The notes: a model not told the origin generated them from the letters alone. 64,000 nucleotides of DNA from Streptomyces indicus (GCF_900100315.1 NZ_FNFF01000003.1:62001-126000), one strand, 5' to 3'. Counted from the stretch's first letter, positions 8,026 to 17,106 are shown. Program-made: numbers and translations.

Positions 8026-9408
8026 TCAGCGCACCCCGACCGAGGCCAGGGCCAGGCGCTGGGCCGCGGTGGGCCGGGCCGGGAAGTAGAGGTAGCAGAC
8101 GCCGCCCGTGCCCGAGACCACCTTGCCGCTCGCGTTGTACCGCTTGGTGCGCAGCCAGATGTTCTCCCACTCACGCCGCTTGTAGACCCGGCGGACCGCC
8201 TCATTGCTGGGCGAGGCCGGGTCGTTGGCGATCACGTCGCCGTCCGCGGTGAAGCCGATCACGGTCATCAGGTGGCCCGAGGTGCCGTAACCCGCCCCCG
8301 TCAGCTCCTCCTTGAGGAACGACTGCGACGTTATGGCCGGGATGCCGGCCGCGATCAGCCGCTCCAGGTCGGTGAGCGAGCCGAGCCGGGTCACGACGCC
8401 CTGGAGTTCGTCGTACGAGGCCGCGTAGGCGGCGTTGAAGGGCCAGTTGCCGCAGCCCTCGTACTGGTAGTCGTAGGTGAACCGGGCCGCGTGGCAGACC
8501 TGCGGGTCGGCGAACTCGGGGTTCACCCAGGCCAGCTCCTCCGCGGTCGGGCCGCGGCCCCAGTACTCGATGATCATCGTCGAGGAGGTGGGGCTGCACC
8601 AGGCCTCGCCGCCGTTGTCGTACTCCGGGTACTGGCCGATGTGGGTGTTCTGCGAGTAGCGCGGGACGGGCAGTTCCTTCGCGAGACCGGGGCGGGAGGC
8701 GGGCACCTCGAAGCGGTCGGGCACGTCGGAGCCCATCGCGCCGGCCCGCCACACGGTGGGCGTCACGCGGCTGCCGGGCTTGCGCAGCAGGGTCAGCCGC
8801 AGCTGGTAGGCGGTGAGGCGCAGACCGGTGGCCGGGTCGTCGATCGCGAAGGTGTCGGTCCAGACCGAGCTCTTGCCGTCGCTCTGGTCGTCGACGGAGG
8901 TGCGCCGGATGTCCGCGTCGCCCGAGGCCCAGCGGCCCATCACGTACCAGGGGGTGGCGCTCCCGTCGGAGTACGTGCCGCGCAGCTCGATCTCGATCCA
9001 GGTGCCCGCCGGGGTGTCGGCGTTCCAGGACGCGATCACCTCCGTGGCGGGGACGGCGAGCCGGTGCTCCGGGCCGGTCCAGGTCGCGTACTCCCAGGAG
9101 GCGGTGGTGCCGGTGTGCGGGTCGGCGTACTCGCGCAGGCCCACGGGTGCGGCGATGGCCACGCCGGGGCGGCGGCCGGGGACGGCACGGGTGCCGCGGG
9201 CGGCGCCGGCGCGCCAGTCCCCGTACGAGGTCCAGAAGCGGTTGTCCACGAGGCGATCCTGCACCGGCCGGCCGGTGGACGAGGCGGCCGGGGCGCCCTG
9301 CCCGGCAGGTGCCGGGGAGGCCGAGGCGGACGGGACGGCGGTGCCGGCCGCGGCGGCCACGGCGGCGGCGAGGACGGTTCTGCGGGTGGTCCTGTGCGGG
9401 GAGGTCAT
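8026..9408 (-). CDS. Tat-exported peptidase C39 family-like protein
   Basis: 460 residues from ATG 9408, preferred over 9450 because AGGAG lies just upstream and the protein then starts with a clean Tat signal (RTTRRTVLAAAVAAAAGTA, cleavage near ASA). Residues 50-245 are a beta-sandwich-like region. Residues 246-460 resemble papain-like C39 peptidases, with a nucleophile in GGEAWCSPTSS (Cys271), His379 in SGHLMTV and Asn395-Asp396 in ANDPAS. Export suggests action on extracellular or wall peptides. C39 domains usually process leader peptides, but no transporter or leader gene is nearby, so the target is open. Confidence 0.85.
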   Translation of the reverse strand: MTSPHRTTRRTVLAAAVAAAAGTAVPSASASPAPAGQGAPAASSTGRPVQDRLVDNRFWTSYGDWRAGAARGTRAVPGRRPGVAIAAPVGLREYADPHTGTTASWEYATWTGPEHRLAVPATEVIASWNADTPAGTWIEIELRGTYSDGSATPWYVMGRWASGDADIRRTSVDDQSDGKSSVWTDTFAIDDPATGLRLTAYQLRLTLLRKPGSRVTPTVWRAGAMGSDVPDRFEVPASRPGLAKELPVPRYSQNTHIGQYPEYDNGGEAWCSPTSSTMIIEYWGRGPTAEELAWVNPEFADPQVCHAARFTYDYQYEGCGNWPFNAAYAASYDELQGVVTRLGSLTDLERLIAAGIPAITSQSFLKEELTGAGYGTSGHLMTVIGFTADGDVIANDPASPSNEAVRRVYKRREWENIWLRTKRYNASGKVVSGTGGVCYLYFPARPTAAQRLALASVGVR

Positions 9409-9581
9409 GGGGGCTCCTGGTCCAGAACGAACGACGCGAACGAACGGCACACTATGGCTCTTCGCGCACGGCTTCTGCCAGGGTTTCGACCCCGCGTCGC
9501 GCCACCAATATTGGCCTGTACCACTGGCGTGACCTGCGACGCCGCCGTTCGGCCGAGACGGTCGCCGTAGGCTGGGCCCCG

Positions 9582-10199
9582 ATGAACGACTCCCCCGCCC
9601 GCGCTCCGCACCCGCTCGCCCGGCTGTCCGGCCTGGCCGCGGGACTGCGCGCCCTCGACCCGTCCTGCGGTCCGGTCCGGCTGGTCGGGATCGACGGGCA
9701 CGCGGGGTCCGGGAAGTCGACCTTCGCGCGGCTCCTCGCCGCTGAGCTCGGCGGTGCGCCGGTGCTCGGCCTCGACGACATCCGCAGCCACGAAGAGCTC
9801 TTCGACTGGACCGGCCGGTTCCGGCGCGAGGTGGTCGAGCCGCTCGCGGCCGGCCGCAGCGCCCGCCCCGCCGTGTACGACTGGCACGAGCGCCGCTTCG
9901 GCCCGGGGCCGGTGATCGGTCCCGCGCCGGTGGTGTTGATCGAGGGCGTGGGCGCCGGCCGCCGGGCCCTGCGGCCGTGGCTGGCGCGGCTGTTGTGGAT
10001 GGAGCTGCCCGCCGGGCAGGCGTGGCTCAGGGGGCGCGAGCGGGACGGTGCGGTGCAGCGGGAGTTCTGGGAGCAGTGGGAGCCGGCCGAGGCACGCCAC
10101 TTCGCCGAAGACCCTTCCCGGCCGTTCGCCGACGCTCTGGTGCGGCAGGTTCCCGGGGGGTACGAGGTGCTGCCGGGGCCGGAGTCGGGTGCAGCTTGA
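9582..10199 (+). CDS. Uridine kinase-like P-loop NTPase
   Basis: 205 residues. Walker A is GHAGSGKST (residues 39-47) and an acidic strand follows at LGLDDI. LIEGVGAGRRALRP is the usual uridine-kinase-like strand preceding the lid, and RERDGAVQREFWEQW forms the arginine-rich lid. These small actinobacterial kinases phosphorylate nucleosides or other small alcohols; the specificity loop is not diagnostic. Start at ATG 9582. The next hairpin capable of terminating the gene is at 10350-10387. Confidence 0.85.
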   Translation: MNDSPARAPHPLARLSGLAAGLRALDPSCGPVRLVGIDGHAGSGKSTFARLLAAELGGAPVLGLDDIRSHEELFDWTGRFRREVVEPLAAGRSARPAVYDWHERRFGPGPVIGPAPVVLIEGVGAGRRALRPWLARLLWMELPAGQAWLRGRERDGAVQREFWEQWEPAEARHFAEDPSRPFADALVRQVPGGYEVLPGPESGAA

Positions 10200-10283
10200 C
10201 CCCGTTCCGTCACCGACCGTGACCGAGTGGCGGCGATGCGCCGAAGGGCTCGGAAACGGACGGCTCCGGTGCCCCAACTCGGC

Positions 10284-10313
10284 TTGACCCAGGGGTCGTA
10301 CAGGACTTACGTT
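10284..10313 (+). promoter_or_regulatory. HrdB-type promoter
   Basis: TTGACC (10284-10289) and TACGTT (10308-10313) are separated by 18 bp, a good match to the Streptomyces vegetative consensus. The expected transcription start is about 10320, immediately before the two hairpins of the candidate small RNA. Confidence 0.55.
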
Positions 10314-10319
10314 CTCAAT

Positions 10320-10390
10320 GTGCGACCGCTCGACGGTCGCCCGCAGACGCGAAGCCCCCGGTTGTTCCCCCGTGATCGGGGGCTTCGTTC
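10320..10390 (+). ncRNA. Candidate small RNA or 5' attenuator upstream of the AAA ATPase gene
   Basis: Starting where the promoter predicts, the transcript would fold into a perfect 7-bp hairpin (GCGACCG at 10322-10328 with CGGTCGC at 10334-10340). A second perfect 11-bp hairpin follows (10350-10360 with 10377-10387), with a pyrimidine-rich 16-nt loop and then a U/C-rich tract. This is the layout of a roughly 70-nt independently terminated RNA. Alternatives are the terminator of the upstream kinase gene or a leader attenuator for the downstream ATPase gene, whose start is almost 300 bp away. The remaining 10391-10683 shows only a possible TACGAT -10 box near 10538. Confidence 0.5.
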
Positions 10391-10683
10391 TGCCCTTTGT
10401 CCCTTTCGCGTATGCGCGCAGGTTTCAACTGCTCACCCAGAGTGACCGGTTCGGGCCCCTTCCGTGCTCCCCCTGTGCCTCCCTCCGTGCTCCCGCCGAC
10501 TCGCGCGGCACCCTACGGCCGACGGCCGAGGCGCAGGTACGATGCCTCTCGGTGCGATCTCCGGCCCGTCCGGAGGCTCGCCACCACGTCAACTCCCGGC
10601 ACCAGTACGGCGGTTCGGCGAAGGACGCCGACGGGCACACGCCCGGCGGCGCACCAACGGGGGCAGGGTTTGTGGGGGACGTG

Positions 10684-12561
10684 ATGGACTTCGGCACGCA
10701 GGGCGCATCGGCCCCGGCCGACCTCGCCTGGCTGCGGGGCGTCGACGCCTACACCATGGGCGCGTATCCGCAGGCCGAGGAGGAGTTCCGAACGGCGGTC
10801 CGGCTCGATCCCGGGATGGCCGACGGCTGGCTGGGCCTGCACGCGCTGCGGGTCGACACGACGACCGCCCTCTTGCGGATGTACCGGCACCGCGACCGCT
10901 TCGGCGAGCAGCGCACCCGCCACCGCCGCACCCTCAACTCCTGGTACTGGCTGGGCTGGTGGGTGCAGCCGGTGCTCGAGAGCCCGCGTGATCTGCTGCT
11001 CGCGCACGCCTCGCATTGGCTCGACGGACGGCATGTGCCGGACCTGGACCGCGCGCTCGCGGGGCTGCCGCCGGTGGACACCGATCCGCAGGTGCGGTTC
11101 CTGCACGCCTGCCGGGCCTACCTGGTCAAGGACTGGGAGCAGCTCGTCCGGCACACCGATCCGCTGATCGACGACCACGCGCTCGGCATCGAGGCCGGCC
11201 TGTTCGGCGGCATGGCGCGGGTCCGCCTGGAGATGTACGGGCAGGCCGAACCGCTCCTCGCGGCGGCCCTGATGCGCTGCCGCAGCGAGCAGCCGCAGCG
11301 CAAGGAGCTGCGGTACTGGCTGGCCCGCGCGCACGAGGGCACGGGCCGCAGCGCGGCCGCGCTGCCGCTGTACCGGGCGGTGCACCGGGTCGACCCCGCG
11401 TTCATGGACACCTCCGCGCGTCTTGCGGCGATAGCCGACTACGACGGGATCGACGGCGCGGACGACCCGTCCGACTTCGCTCCCGTCACGCTGGCCGGCG
11501 CGGACGCGCTGGACTACTCGGACGGCTACGACACCGCGTACGGGACCGAGGGCGGCGACCTCAAGGTCGGCACGGACACCGATCCGCCCGGTGGCGGCCA
11601 GTCGCCCGAGGCCGATGCCGTACGGGAGAAGGCGCTGATCCCCGCGCAGGCCGGTCCGCCGACGCTGCCGACGGGGCCCGCCGACCCGGCGCTCTTACAG
11701 GAGGCGCTTGCCGAGCTGGAGCGGATGGTCGGTCTGGAGCCGGTGAAGCGGCAGGTCAAGGCGCTCTCCGCGCAGCTGCGGATGGCCCGCCTGCGCGCGG
11801 ACAAGGGGCTGCCCGTCCAGCCGCCCAAGCGGCACTTCGTCTTCTCCGGCCCTTCCGGCACCGGCAAGACCACCGTGGCCCGCATCCTGGGGCGGGTCTT
11901 CTACGCGCTCGGGCTGCTCGGCGGCGACCACCTCGTGGAGGCCCAACGGGCCGATCTGGTGGGCGAGTTCCTGGGGCAGACCGCGGTGAAGGCCAATGAG
12001 CTGATCGACTCCGCACTCGGCGGGGTGCTGTTCGTCGACGAGGCGTACGCGCTCTCCAACTCCGGCTACAGCAAGGGCGACGCGTACGGGGACGAGGCGC
12101 TCCAGGTGCTTCTGAAGCGGGCCGAGGACAACCGGGACCACCTCGTCGTGATCCTCGCCGGCTACCCGGAGGGCATGGACCGGCTGCTGGCCGCCAACCC
12201 CGGGCTCTCCTCCCGCTTCACGACGCGCGTCGACTTCCCCTCGTACCGACCGCTCGAACTCACCGCCATCGGCGAGGTGTTGGCGGCCGAGAACGGCGAC
12301 CACTGGGACGCCGAGTCCCTCGACGAGCTGCGCTCGATCAGCGGGCATGTGGTCGACCAGGGATGGATCGACGAGCTCGGCAATGGCCGGTTCCTGCGCA
12401 CGCTGTACGAGAAGAGCTGCGCGTACCGGGATCTGCGCCTGTCGGGGTATCCGGGCGAGCCGAGCCGGGAGGATCTGGCGACGCTGCGGCTGCCGGATCT
12501 GATGCAGGCGTACGGGGAAGTGCTTTCGGGGCGGGGGCCGGGGGATCCGCCGGGGGTGTGA
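10684..12561 (+). CDS. CbxX/CfqX-type AAA+ ATPase (EccA-like architecture)
   Basis: 625 residues from ATG 10684, which has GGGGGA 4-5 bp upstream; the in-frame extension to 10318 is not protein-like. Residues 1-250 are TPR-like helical repeats (WLRGVDAYTMGAYPQAEEEF and further units). A linker at about 250-335 is acidic. Residues 335-620 are a CbxX/CfqX AAA+ module with Walker A GPSGTGKTT (near 389), Walker B VLFVDEAYAL (near 448) and an arginine-finger region. The TPR-plus-CbxX layout matches EccA of type VII secretion, yet no other ESX gene is nearby. It probably remodels another protein; partner unknown. Confidence 0.88.
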   Translation: MDFGTQGASAPADLAWLRGVDAYTMGAYPQAEEEFRTAVRLDPGMADGWLGLHALRVDTTTALLRMYRHRDRFGEQRTRHRRTLNSWYWLGWWVQPVLESPRDLLLAHASHWLDGRHVPDLDRALAGLPPVDTDPQVRFLHACRAYLVKDWEQLVRHTDPLIDDHALGIEAGLFGGMARVRLEMYGQAEPLLAAALMRCRSEQPQRKELRYWLARAHEGTGRSAAALPLYRAVHRVDPAFMDTSARLAAIADYDGIDGADDPSDFAPVTLAGADALDYSDGYDTAYGTEGGDLKVGTDTDPPGGGQSPEADAVREKALIPAQAGPPTLPTGPADPALLQEALAELERMVGLEPVKRQVKALSAQLRMARLRADKGLPVQPPKRHFVFSGPSGTGKTTVARILGRVFYALGLLGGDHLVEAQRADLVGEFLGQTAVKANELIDSALGGVLFVDEAYALSNSGYSKGDAYGDEALQVLLKRAEDNRDHLVVILAGYPEGMDRLLAANPGLSSRFTTRVDFPSYRPLELTAIGEVLAAENGDHWDAESLDELRSISGHVVDQGWIDELGNGRFLRTLYEKSCAYRDLRLSGYPGEPSREDLATLRLPDLMQAYGEVLSGRGPGDPPGV

Positions 12562-12577
12562 GACCCCGGCGGATCCC
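12542..12577. terminator. Bidirectional terminator spanning the ATPase stop codon
   Basis: GGGATCCGCCGGGG at 12542 pairs with CCCCGGCGGATCCC ending at 12577, a 15-bp stem with one bulged G. The TGA of the ATPase gene lies in the loop. It separates two convergent genes. Confidence 0.75.
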
Positions 12578-12592
12578 GTGGACCGTGGCGCG

Positions 12593-13693
12593 TCACCCGG
12601 CCAGGGCGCTCTCCTCGTCGGCCACCGGCACCTGCGGCATGTGCACCACCGGTGCCGGGCGCGGGACCGCGCGGTGGGCCGGGTCGCGGACCTCGCCCAC
12701 GAGGAGTTCGAGGACGTCCTCCAGCGCAACCAGACCCAGGACACGGCCCGAGGAGTCGGCCACCTGCGCCAGGTGCGCCGCCGCCCGCTGCATCACCGTG
12801 AGGGCGTCGTCCAGGGGGAGTTCGGCGCGGAGCGTGGCCATCGGCCGCCACACCTCCTGGGGCACGGCACGCTCGGCGTCCTCCACGTCGAGGACGTCCT
12901 TGACGTGCAGATAGCCCATGAACGCGCCGCCCGCCGCACAGACCGGGAAGCGCGAGTAGCCGGTGCGGACGGTCAGTTCCTCGATCTGGCGCGGGGTCAC
13001 GCTGGGTGCGACCGTGACCAGCTCGGCCGGGTCGAGCAGCACGTCCGTGACCGGGCGGCTGCCCAACTCCAGGGCGTCGCCCAGGATTTCCTGCTCCTCG
13101 GGGTCGAGGAGGCCGGCCTGGCCGGCGTCCTCGACGAGCCGGCCCAGCTGCACGCTGGTGAAGACGGCCTCGACCTCGTCCTTCGGCTCGACCCCGAACA
13201 GCCGCAGCACTCCGCGCGAGCAGGCGCCGAACGCGGCCGTGACCGGACGGCACAGCCGCGCGAAGGCAACCAGGGCCGGGCTCAGCCACAGGGCGGTCTT
13301 CTCGGGCGCGGCCATCGCCAGGTTCTTCGGCAGCATCTCGCCGACCACCAGGTGCAGGAACACGACCACGGCGAGCGCGATCACGTATCCGAGCGGGTGG
13401 ATCAGGCCGGCCGGGACGTGCAGCCAGTGGAAGACCGGTTCGAGCAGATGCGCCACGGTCGGCTCGGCGACCGCGCCGAGGGTCAACGAGCAGATGGTGA
13501 TGCCGAACTGGGCCGCGGCCATCATCTGCGGCAGATGCTCCAGGCCGTACAGGACCCGGCGCGCACGGGCCGAGTCCTTGGCGTAGGGCTCGATCTGGCT
13601 GCGGCGCACGGAGACGAGGGCGAACTCGGCGCCGACGAAGAAGCCGTTGAAGAGCACGAGGAGCAGGGCGAACAGGAGTTGCAAGGCGCTCAT
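12593..13693 (-). CDS. Hemolysin-family CNNM/CBS membrane protein (short paralogue)
   Basis: 366 residues. Residues 1-190 are a CNNM (DUF21) transmembrane domain with hydrophobic segments at about 1-22, 60-85, 95-120 and 130-150. Residues 205-330 are a CBS pair (VTDVLLDPAEL, then FPVCAAGGAFMGYLHVKDVL). It lacks the C-terminal CorC/HlyC domain present in the upstream paralogue. The family is implicated in Mg2+/Co2+ homeostasis. ATG 13693 overlaps the stop of the upstream gene (ATGA), so the two are translationally coupled and may form a heteromer. Confidence 0.92.
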   Translation of the reverse strand: MSALQLLFALLLVLFNGFFVGAEFALVSVRRSQIEPYAKDSARARRVLYGLEHLPQMMAAAQFGITICSLTLGAVAEPTVAHLLEPVFHWLHVPAGLIHPLGYVIALAVVVFLHLVVGEMLPKNLAMAAPEKTALWLSPALVAFARLCRPVTAAFGACSRGVLRLFGVEPKDEVEAVFTSVQLGRLVEDAGQAGLLDPEEQEILGDALELGSRPVTDVLLDPAELVTVAPSVTPRQIEELTVRTGYSRFPVCAAGGAFMGYLHVKDVLDVEDAERAVPQEVWRPMATLRAELPLDDALTVMQRAAAHLAQVADSSGRVLGLVALEDVLELLVGEVRDPAHRAVPRPAPVVHMPQVPVADEESALAG

Positions 13694-15027
13694 CGGACCG
13701 CCTCCATGGGGCGGGCGGCGACGGCGGCCGTACGGACGAGGCGGACGCGCTCGGCTCGGTTGTGCCCCACCTGGCGCACCGACAGGCGCCAGCCCGGGAG
13801 TTCGGCGCGGTCGCCCGGCGCGGGGATCCGGCCGAGCAGATCGGCGACGAGGCCGGCCACCGTCTCGTACGGGCCCTCGGGGACGTCGAGTCCTATCCGC
13901 TGGAGCAGGTCGACGCGGCAGCTGCCGTCGGCGTCCCAGGCGGGCCGGCCGTCCTCGGCGGGGGCGGCGGCGAGCTGGGGCGAGACGTCCTTGTCGTGCT
14001 CGTCGCGCACCTCGCCGACGAGTTCCTCGACGATGTCCTCCAGGGTCACCACACCGGCCGTGCCGCCGTACTCGTCGACGACCACGGCGATCGGCTGCTC
14101 GCGGCGGAGCAGCGGCAGCAGGGCCTGGACGGGCAGGGTCTCGGGAACGAGGAGCGGGCGGCGGGCGATCCGGCCGACCGGGGTGCGGCCGCGCTCCTCG
14201 GTGCGCACCGCGAGCGCGTCCTTGAGGTGGGCCATGCCGGTGATCTCGTCGATCTTGTCCCGGTAGACGGGGAAGCGCGAAAGGCCGGTCGCCCGGGTCA
14301 GGTTGACCACGTCGGCGGCGGTGGCGGAGGACTGGAGCGCGTTGACCTTCACGCGCGGGGTCATCACGTGCTGGGCGGTGAGCTCACCCAGCGAGAGCGT
14401 CCGCACGAACAGGTCGGCGGTGTCGGCCTCGAGCGCACCGGCCTCGGCGGAGTGCTGCGCGAGGGACATCAGCTCGTCCGGGGTTCGGGCGGAGGCCAGC
14501 TCGTCGGCGGGCTCGACGCCGAAGGCACGTACGAGGCGGTTGGCGACGGCGTTCAGCCCTGCGATCACCGGGCGGAACAGCCGGGCGAAGGCGCCCTGGG
14601 GGCCGGCCACGAAGCGGGCCACCTGGAGCGGGCGCGAGACGGCCCAGTTCTTGGGGACGAGTTCGCCGATGACCATCTGCACGGCGGAGGCGAGCAGCAT
14701 GCCGACGGCGACGGACAGGCCGGAGACGGCGCCCTGCGGTATCCCGATCGCGGTGAACGGACCGGCCAGCAGGTGGGCGAGCGCGGGCTCGGCCAGCATG
14801 CCGACGACCAGCGAGGTGATGGTGATGCCGAGCTGGGTGCCCGACAGCTGGAAGGAGAGCTCCCGCAGGGCGGCGACGACCCGGCGGGCCTTGCGGTCAC
14901 CGGCGTCCGCGGCCCGTTCGGCGTCGGGCCGCTCGACGGTGACGAGGCCGAACTCGGCGGCCACGAAGAACCCGTTGGCGAGGATGAGCAGGAAGGCTGC
15001 GGCGAGCAGGAGGAGGGGGATGATCAT
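13690..15027 (-). CDS. Hemolysin-family CNNM/CBS/CorC_HlyC membrane protein
   Basis: 445 residues. The CNNM membrane domain (1-200) has four hydrophobic segments. The CBS pair (215-335) includes VMTPRVKVNAL and FPVYRDKIDEITGMAHLKD, followed by the VVDEYGGTAGVVTLEDIVEELVGE signature. A C-terminal CorC_HlyC domain (350-435) follows. This is the full-length arrangement for putative magnesium/cobalt efflux proteins. The start is supported by TGAGGAG upstream. It heads the two-gene operon. Confidence 0.92.
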   Translation of the reverse strand: MIIPLLLLAAAFLLILANGFFVAAEFGLVTVERPDAERAADAGDRKARRVVAALRELSFQLSGTQLGITITSLVVGMLAEPALAHLLAGPFTAIGIPQGAVSGLSVAVGMLLASAVQMVIGELVPKNWAVSRPLQVARFVAGPQGAFARLFRPVIAGLNAVANRLVRAFGVEPADELASARTPDELMSLAQHSAEAGALEADTADLFVRTLSLGELTAQHVMTPRVKVNALQSSATAADVVNLTRATGLSRFPVYRDKIDEITGMAHLKDALAVRTEERGRTPVGRIARRPLLVPETLPVQALLPLLRREQPIAVVVDEYGGTAGVVTLEDIVEELVGEVRDEHDKDVSPQLAAAPAEDGRPAWDADGSCRVDLLQRIGLDVPEGPYETVAGLVADLLGRIPAPGDRAELPGWRLSVRQVGHNRAERVRLVRTAAVAARPMEAVR

Positions 15028-15305
15028 GCCGCCTGCTCCTCAGTCCGGGGGGACCTATGTCGGGAGGGGGCGGCGCAGGTACTACAGGACGATCCGTCCA
15101 TCGGCGGAGGGGGTCACTCCTTGGTTCGCAGGGGTCCTGGCGCGGGGCCGCGGCCTTGGTCGGGGCCGGGCTCCGCGGGTGCCGGGACGGGCGCGGACGA
15201 CGCCTCTGCCAACAGATTAATCACGAGGACGGGTCCTGCGTCAGTGCTCCCCCGCCGGTTGTCGCCCGGCAGGGGAACTCCGCGTGTGCTCTGTTGCCGC
15301 AGGGG

Positions 15306-15427
15306 CCCGTACGGCCGGTCGTCCGGCTGCCGTCGGGACCCGTCGGTCCGTCGTTCGGCTGCCGTCGCGGCCCGTACGGCCGGTCCTCCGGCTGCCGGCG
15401 CGGCCCGTCGGCCCGTCGGCCCGTGGC
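15306..15427. repeat. About 33-bp tandem repeat, 3.6 copies, abutting a stop codon
   Basis: Units at 15306-15338, 15339-15370 and 15371-15403 share the CCCGTACGG/CCCGTCGG start and a CGGCTGCCG core. A partial unit runs up to the stop codon of the PH-domain gene at 15428. The 400-bp gap (15028-15427) otherwise holds the promoter side of the CNNM operon and a short AT-rich patch near 15212-15222. Confidence 0.85.
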
Positions 15428-15877
15428 TCAGCTGGCGTCGGTGCCCGTGCCTCGTGACTCCGCGAGCGCGCGCAGGGCCGTGGCGTCGCGGATCGCCTGC
15501 TGCTTGCCGATGCCCGGCTGGATGCCGAGGGCCGGGAGGCTGGTGCCGTCGCTGAGGTTGAGGAACACCCAGGGGTCGCCGGGGCGCAGGTTCACCTGGA
15601 GGATCTCCGCCCAGGCGAGCCGGCGCCGACGGGTCAGGTTGATCACGGTGACGCCCGACTCGTCGGCCACGACCTTCGGCCGCGTGAGCAGCAGCAGCAC
15701 GGAGAAGAGCAGCGCGCCCGTGAAGATGAAGGACAGGCGCTCGCCCGGACCGAGCGTCTTGAGCATCACGGCGATCGCCGTGATCACCACGAACATCGCG
15801 ACGCCCACCGTCAGGAGGACGGCACGGGTGCGGGTGGGCCGGAACGTGACCGGCAGGGAAGGCAGTTGGTCGCTCAT
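15428..15877 (-). CDS. PH domain-containing membrane protein
   Basis: 149 residues from ATG 15877; AGGA lies 5 bp upstream, favouring it over the GTG at 15880. Two hydrophobic helices (residues about 19-39 and 48-63) precede a bacterial PH-like domain (KVVADESGVTVINLTRRRRLAWAEI, then DPWVFLNLSDGTSLPALGIQ). The layout is that of the small YdbS/PH-domain membrane proteins of actinomycetes, of unknown function. It starts 14 bp after hisG and is probably cotranscribed with it. Confidence 0.85.
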   Translation of the reverse strand: MSDQLPSLPVTFRPTRTRAVLLTVGVAMFVVITAIAVMLKTLGPGERLSFIFTGALLFSVLLLLTRPKVVADESGVTVINLTRRRRLAWAEILQVNLRPGDPWVFLNLSDGTSLPALGIQPGIGKQQAIRDATALRALAESRGTGTDAS

Positions 15878-15891
15878 CACAGTCCTGTGGT

Positions 15892-16749
15892 TCAGAGCCG
15901 GCAGGCGTGGATGGCGGTGGTGAGGATGGCGCGGGCGCCGAGCGCGTACAGGTCGTCCATGATGCGCTGGGCCTCCTTGGCCAGGACCATCGCACGGACC
16001 GCGACCCAGCCCTCGCTGTGCAGCGGGGAGATGGTCGGGCCTTCGAGGCCGGGCGTGAGGGCGACGGCGGCGTCCAGGTGCTCGGCGCGGCAGTCGTAGT
16101 CCATCATCACGTACGTCCGGGCGACGAGGACGCCCTGGAGGCGGCGCAGGAACTGCTGCACCTTGGCGTCACCTTCGTCGGCCGCGGTCGCCCCCGTGCG
16201 GCGGATGACCACGGCCTCGGACTTCATGATCGGGTCGCCGAAGACCTCCAGGCCCGCGTTGCGCAGCGAGGTGCCGGTCTCGACGACGTCGGCGATGGCG
16301 TCGGCGACGCCCAGCTCGATGGCCGTCTCGACGGCGCCGTCGAGGTGCACGACGGAGGCGTCCACGCCCTTCTCCGCCAGGTACTTGGCGACGATGCCCT
16401 CGTACGAGGTGGCGATGGTGCGGCCCGCGAGGTCCGCGAGGCCCGCCACCGCGCCGGGCTTGGCGGCGAAGCGGAAGGTGGAACGCGCGAAGCCCAGGGG
16501 CAGGATCGTCTCGGCGCCGGCGCCGGAGTCGATCAGGAGGTCCTCGCCGGTGATGCCGATGTCGAGGCGGCCCTGGGCCACGTAGATCGCGATGTCCTTG
16601 GGACGGAGGTAGAAGAACTCCACCTCGTTGTCGGGATCGACGTGGACGAGCTCCTTGGACTCCTTGCGCTGGGAGTAGCCGGCCTCATGGAGCATCGCCG
16701 ACGCAGGTCCGGACAGGGAACCCTTGTTGGGGACGGCGATGCGCAGCAT
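15892..16749 (-). CDS. hisG: ATP phosphoribosyltransferase, long form
   Basis: 285 residues, the long HisG form with its own C-terminal regulatory domain. It condenses ATP and PRPP in the first step of histidine synthesis and is feedback-inhibited by histidine. Visible features are MLRIAVPNKGSLSGPA at the N-terminus, the DIGITGEDLL strand and the PRPP loop region ETGTSLRNAGL. The final about 75 residues form the ferredoxin-like ACT-type domain. It follows hisE by 84 bp and precedes the PH-domain gene. The other his genes lie elsewhere. Confidence 0.96.
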   Translation of the reverse strand: MLRIAVPNKGSLSGPASAMLHEAGYSQRKESKELVHVDPDNEVEFFYLRPKDIAIYVAQGRLDIGITGEDLLIDSGAGAETILPLGFARSTFRFAAKPGAVAGLADLAGRTIATSYEGIVAKYLAEKGVDASVVHLDGAVETAIELGVADAIADVVETGTSLRNAGLEVFGDPIMKSEAVVIRRTGATAADEGDAKVQQFLRRLQGVLVARTYVMMDYDCRAEHLDAAVALTPGLEGPTISPLHSEGWVAVRAMVLAKEAQRIMDDLYALGARAILTTAIHACRL

Positions 16750-16833
16750 GAGGTCGGCTTCCTTACGTAGGGGGTCTTACGGGAGTGGGTGGTGGTACGA
16801 CTCGAAGGCTGTACGACTCGAAGGCTGTACTAC

Positions 16834-17106
16834 TCAGAGGTGGGCGTACACGTCGTCGAGGCTGATGCCGCGGGCGACCATCATCACCTGGACGTGGTAG
16901 AGCAGCTGCGAGATCTCCTCGGCGGCGGCTTCCTTGCCCTCGTACTCGGCGGCCATCCAGACTTCGGCGGCCTCCTCGACGACCTTCTTGCCGATGGCAT
17001 GCACACCCTTGTCCACCAGTTCGGCGGTGCGGGAGGTGGCGGGGTCGCCGTTGGCGGCCTTGTGCTGGAGCTCGGTGAAGAGCTCCTCGAACGTCTTCTT
17101 GGACAT
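16834..17106 (-). CDS. hisE: Phosphoribosyl-ATP diphosphatase
   Basis: 90 residues, the normal length for stand-alone HisE. It hydrolyses phosphoribosyl-ATP to phosphoribosyl-AMP and pyrophosphate, the second step of histidine synthesis. MazG-like metal-binding acidic residues are visible in [15 protein letters not shown] and EEISQLLYH. The start at ATG 17106 follows from family length. It lies 35 bp after ribH, so riboflavin and early histidine genes probably form one long transcription unit. Confidence 0.95.
   Translation of the reverse strand: MSKKTFEELFTELQHKAANGDPATSRTAELVDKGVHAIGKKVVEEAAEVWMAAEYEGKEAAAEEISQLLYHVQVMMVARGISLDDVYAHL

Noticed and set aside
8026..9408. Bacteriocin leader peptidase
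   Set aside because: C39-like residues are present, but there is no ABC transporter and no leader-peptide gene nearby, and the protein is Tat-exported.
10320..10390. Assignment of the hairpin pair to the actinobacterial 6C RNA family
   Set aside because: The loops do not show the two runs of six cytosines that define 6C RNA; only one loop has five. Left as an unnamed candidate RNA.
10318..10683. N-terminal extension of the AAA ATPase back to ATG 10318
   Set aside because: The extension covers the promoter-proximal hairpins, is not protein-like, and ATG 10684 has a ribosome-binding site.
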